Source: Planctomycetaceae bacterium | GTDB taxonomy: Bacteria > Planctomycetota > Planctomycetia > Pirellulales > Pirellulaceae | DNA: 16,987 nucleotides | Assembly (NCBI GenBank): GCA_005773145.1 | Contig: SXHS01000047.1 | Span: forward strand, 1 to 16,987 | Direction of reading: 5' to 3' | Shown: positions 15,598-16,987 of the stretch, in pieces | Layout: each line of letters opens with the position of its first letter | Position numbering within the stretch: position 1 is the stretch's first letter | Translations under genes and position numbers: made by a program | The notes under the pieces: generated by a model | What the model saw: only the letters and a program-made list of their open reading frames with translations | What the model was told of the DNA's origin: nothing | The model's database searches: none

Positions 15598-16987
15598 ATG
15601 GACCCTTGCGAACCTGGGAAACAAACTACTCGCCGCGAAACGATGGCTGATCTGCAGTGGGGCGAGGTGAAGGCCTTGGTGCGCCATTGCGCGTCACGAA
15701 GTGCCCACCGGTACTTATTGTCACTTCGAATGCTGCCGGCATTCGCCTGCTGCTTATTACCACTTGGTGGATTGCCCCCGGCTGCGGTTGGTGGGGAACC
15801 AGCTCCATTGGAGCGACTCGAAGCGACGTTCGAGACCGAAGTGGTCCCGATCTTGCGAGCGTACTGTTACGAATGTCACTCCGCTCCGGAAGAGCAGGGC
15901 GATCTCGACTTTGCACGGTTCGCCACGTTCCGAGACGTTCAAGCGTCTTCCAAGGTTTGGCAGAAGATTGCGGAACAGCTCGACAGCGGAGAAATGCCCC
16001 CTGCGGAAGCACAACAACCCAACGCGGCTGAGCGGAAGACACTACAAGGCTGGGTAGACAAGTTCTTACGCGCGGAGGCGGCGGCCAACGCCGGTGATCC
16101 CGGTCCGGTTATGTTGCGACGCCTGAATAACAACGAATATACATTTACGATTCGTGATTTGACGATGGTGGACCTCGATCCAGCGCGGGAGTTTCCGGGA
16201 GATAGCGCAGCGGGTGAAGGTTTCACCAACGTCGGCAACGCGATGTCGATGTCGACCGCACTCATGGACAAGTATCTGGATGCGGGCAAACAGATCGCCA
16301 GTCATGCCGTGCTATTGCCCAATGGATTTCGATTTTCGACGCATACGACCAGTCGTGACTGGACCGATGAAGCAATTGCTCGCATGCGGTCGTATTATGG
16401 GCAGTTTACGGAGACGATCGAGACCCCCAAGGGACGAGGGGGAGGACTACCTTGGGCGAAGTACCTTGCGGCGACCATTTCCGAACGCGATGCGCTCCTA
16501 ACAGGCGAAAAAAGCATCGGAGCGGTTGCCGAGAGTCAGGGCCTGAATACGAAATATCTCACCATCCTCTGGTCGGCACTTAATAGTACCGAGCCATCGC
16601 TGTTATTGGACCGACTGCGCGTGCGCTGGCGAACGGCGGATTTGGCGGGCGTTCCCGGTTTGGTCGAAGAAATTCAAGCCTGGCAGAACGGTCTGTGGGT
16701 CTTCAATCCGGTAGGACTGTTGGGGCGAAAGGATAGTCGCTCACAATGGCAAGAACCGATGACACCCTTGCTTGCGCAACACGAATTGCGACTTGCCATT
16801 CCAGAACTCAAACCTGGCGAGGACGTCAAGGAGACGGTCCTATCACTTGTCGCAGGAGACTGTGCGGACGGCAATGACCATGATGTCGTGATCTGGCAAC
16901 AGCCGCGGTTGGTCGCCGACAAGCAGCCGGACATCCTGTTGCGTGACGTGAAGGAATTGCATGGGGTTGATCCGAAGCGATTTGGTC
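15598..16987 (+). CDS. PSCyt1/DUF1587-type planctomycete cytochrome, partial (3' end outside window)
   Basis: The frame is open from an ATG at 15598, 39 bases after an in-frame stop at 15556, to the window end (463 codons). The leader is unusual: a basic stretch of about 45 residues precedes a hydrophobic signal (LPAFACCLLPLGG), so ATG 15730, or 15643, may be the true start. A cytochrome c domain follows, with CYECH (C90, C93, H94 from 15598) and a GEMPP segment that could give the distal methionine. Next is a DUF1587-like segment (MLRRLNNNEYTFTIRDL, then DPAREFPGDSAAGEGFTN). The remaining roughly 280 residues are the variable middle region seen before DUF1592/DUF1588/DUF1585 in this family; those domains, if present, lie beyond the window. 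It is probably a periplasmic heme protein of unknown substrate. Confidence 0.87.
   Translation, partial: MDPCEPGKQTTRRETMADLQWGEVKALVRHCASRSAHRYLLSLRMLPAFACCLLPLGGLPPAAVGGEPAPLERLEATFETEVVPILRAYCYECHSAPEEQGDLDFARFATFRDVQASSKVWQKIAEQLDSGEMPPAEAQQPNAAERKTLQGWVDKFLRAEAAANAGDPGPVMLRRLNNNEYTFTIRDLTMVDLDPAREFPGDSAAGEGFTNVGNAMSMSTALMDKYLDAGKQIASHAVLLPNGFRFSTHTTSRDWTDEAIARMRSYYGQFTETIETPKGRGGGLPWAKYLAATISERDALLTGEKSIGAVAESQGLNTKYLTILWSALNSTEPSLLLDRLRVRWRTADLAGVPGLVEEIQAWQNGLWVFNPVGLLGRKDSRSQWQEPMTPLLAQHELRLAIPELKPGEDVKETVLSLVAGDCADGNDHDVVIWQQPRLVADKQPDILLRDVKELHGVDPKRFG

Noticed and set aside
15308..15831. 14-base direct repeat TCGAAGCGACGTTC at 15308-15321 and 15818-15831
   Set aside because: One match of this length is expected about by chance in 17 kb, the flanks differ, and there is no inserted gene between the copies to suggest an attachment site or mobile element.
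1..16987. tRNA, rRNA, CRISPR array, insertion sequence or prophage genes
   Set aside because: None was seen: no cloverleaf-like segments, no regularly spaced direct repeats and no transposase, integrase or phage structural motifs in the translated frames.

Overview
The window looks like chromosomal DNA from a planctomycete (phylum Planctomycetota). That assignment rests on protein families that are close to diagnostic for the phylum: a DUF1501 protein, a DUF1549/DUF1553 (PSCyt2/PSD1-type) cytochrome, a cytochrome c/WD40 fusion, a PVC-type propeller-HEAT-heme protein and a PSCyt1/DUF1587-type cytochrome. A PEP-CTERM protein and a tandem SUMF1-domain protein fit the same picture. No tRNA, rRNA, CRISPR array, transposase or prophage gene was seen.

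Layout. Positions 1-5210 (minus strand) hold a likely operon read right to left: DUF1501 protein, DUF1549/DUF1553 cytochrome with an Ig-like domain, then a cytochrome c/WD40 protein that leaves the window at base 1. Upstream on the same strand is a stand-alone condensation/wax-ester-synthase-like acyltransferase (5305-6690) with its own promoter candidate. After a 397-base gap comes a compact minus-strand module: ECF sigma factor (8383-8958), an overlapping zinc-binding anti-sigma factor (8081-8386) and a spondin-domain PEP-CTERM surface protein (7088-7876). A plus-strand gene (9422-11089) encodes two FGE-sulfatase/SUMF1 domains. It converges on a minus-strand group (11102-15286): an unknown 94-residue protein, an EboB-like TatD hydrolase and a large PVC-type heme protein, the last two overlapping by 4 bases. 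The final gene (15598 to the end, plus strand) is the 5' part of a PSCyt1/DUF1587 cytochrome.

The most notable signal is regulatory. Upstream of the ECF sigma gene and upstream of the PEP-CTERM gene there is the same two-part element, TGTAAT, exactly 16 bases, CGTCTAAC, on the same strand and with plausible leader lengths. The sequence of the 16-base spacer is not shared. This is the form expected of an ECF promoter, and suggests that the sigma factor drives its own operon and the adjacent surface protein, forming a self-contained sigma/anti-sigma/exported-protein circuit.

The heme proteins and the DUF1501 protein are exported, and such sets are often linked in planctomycetes to polysaccharide or periplasmic metabolism, but substrates cannot be read from the sequence. 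Start codons were reassigned where the longest frame began with GTG or TTG and a better-supported ATG lay downstream.
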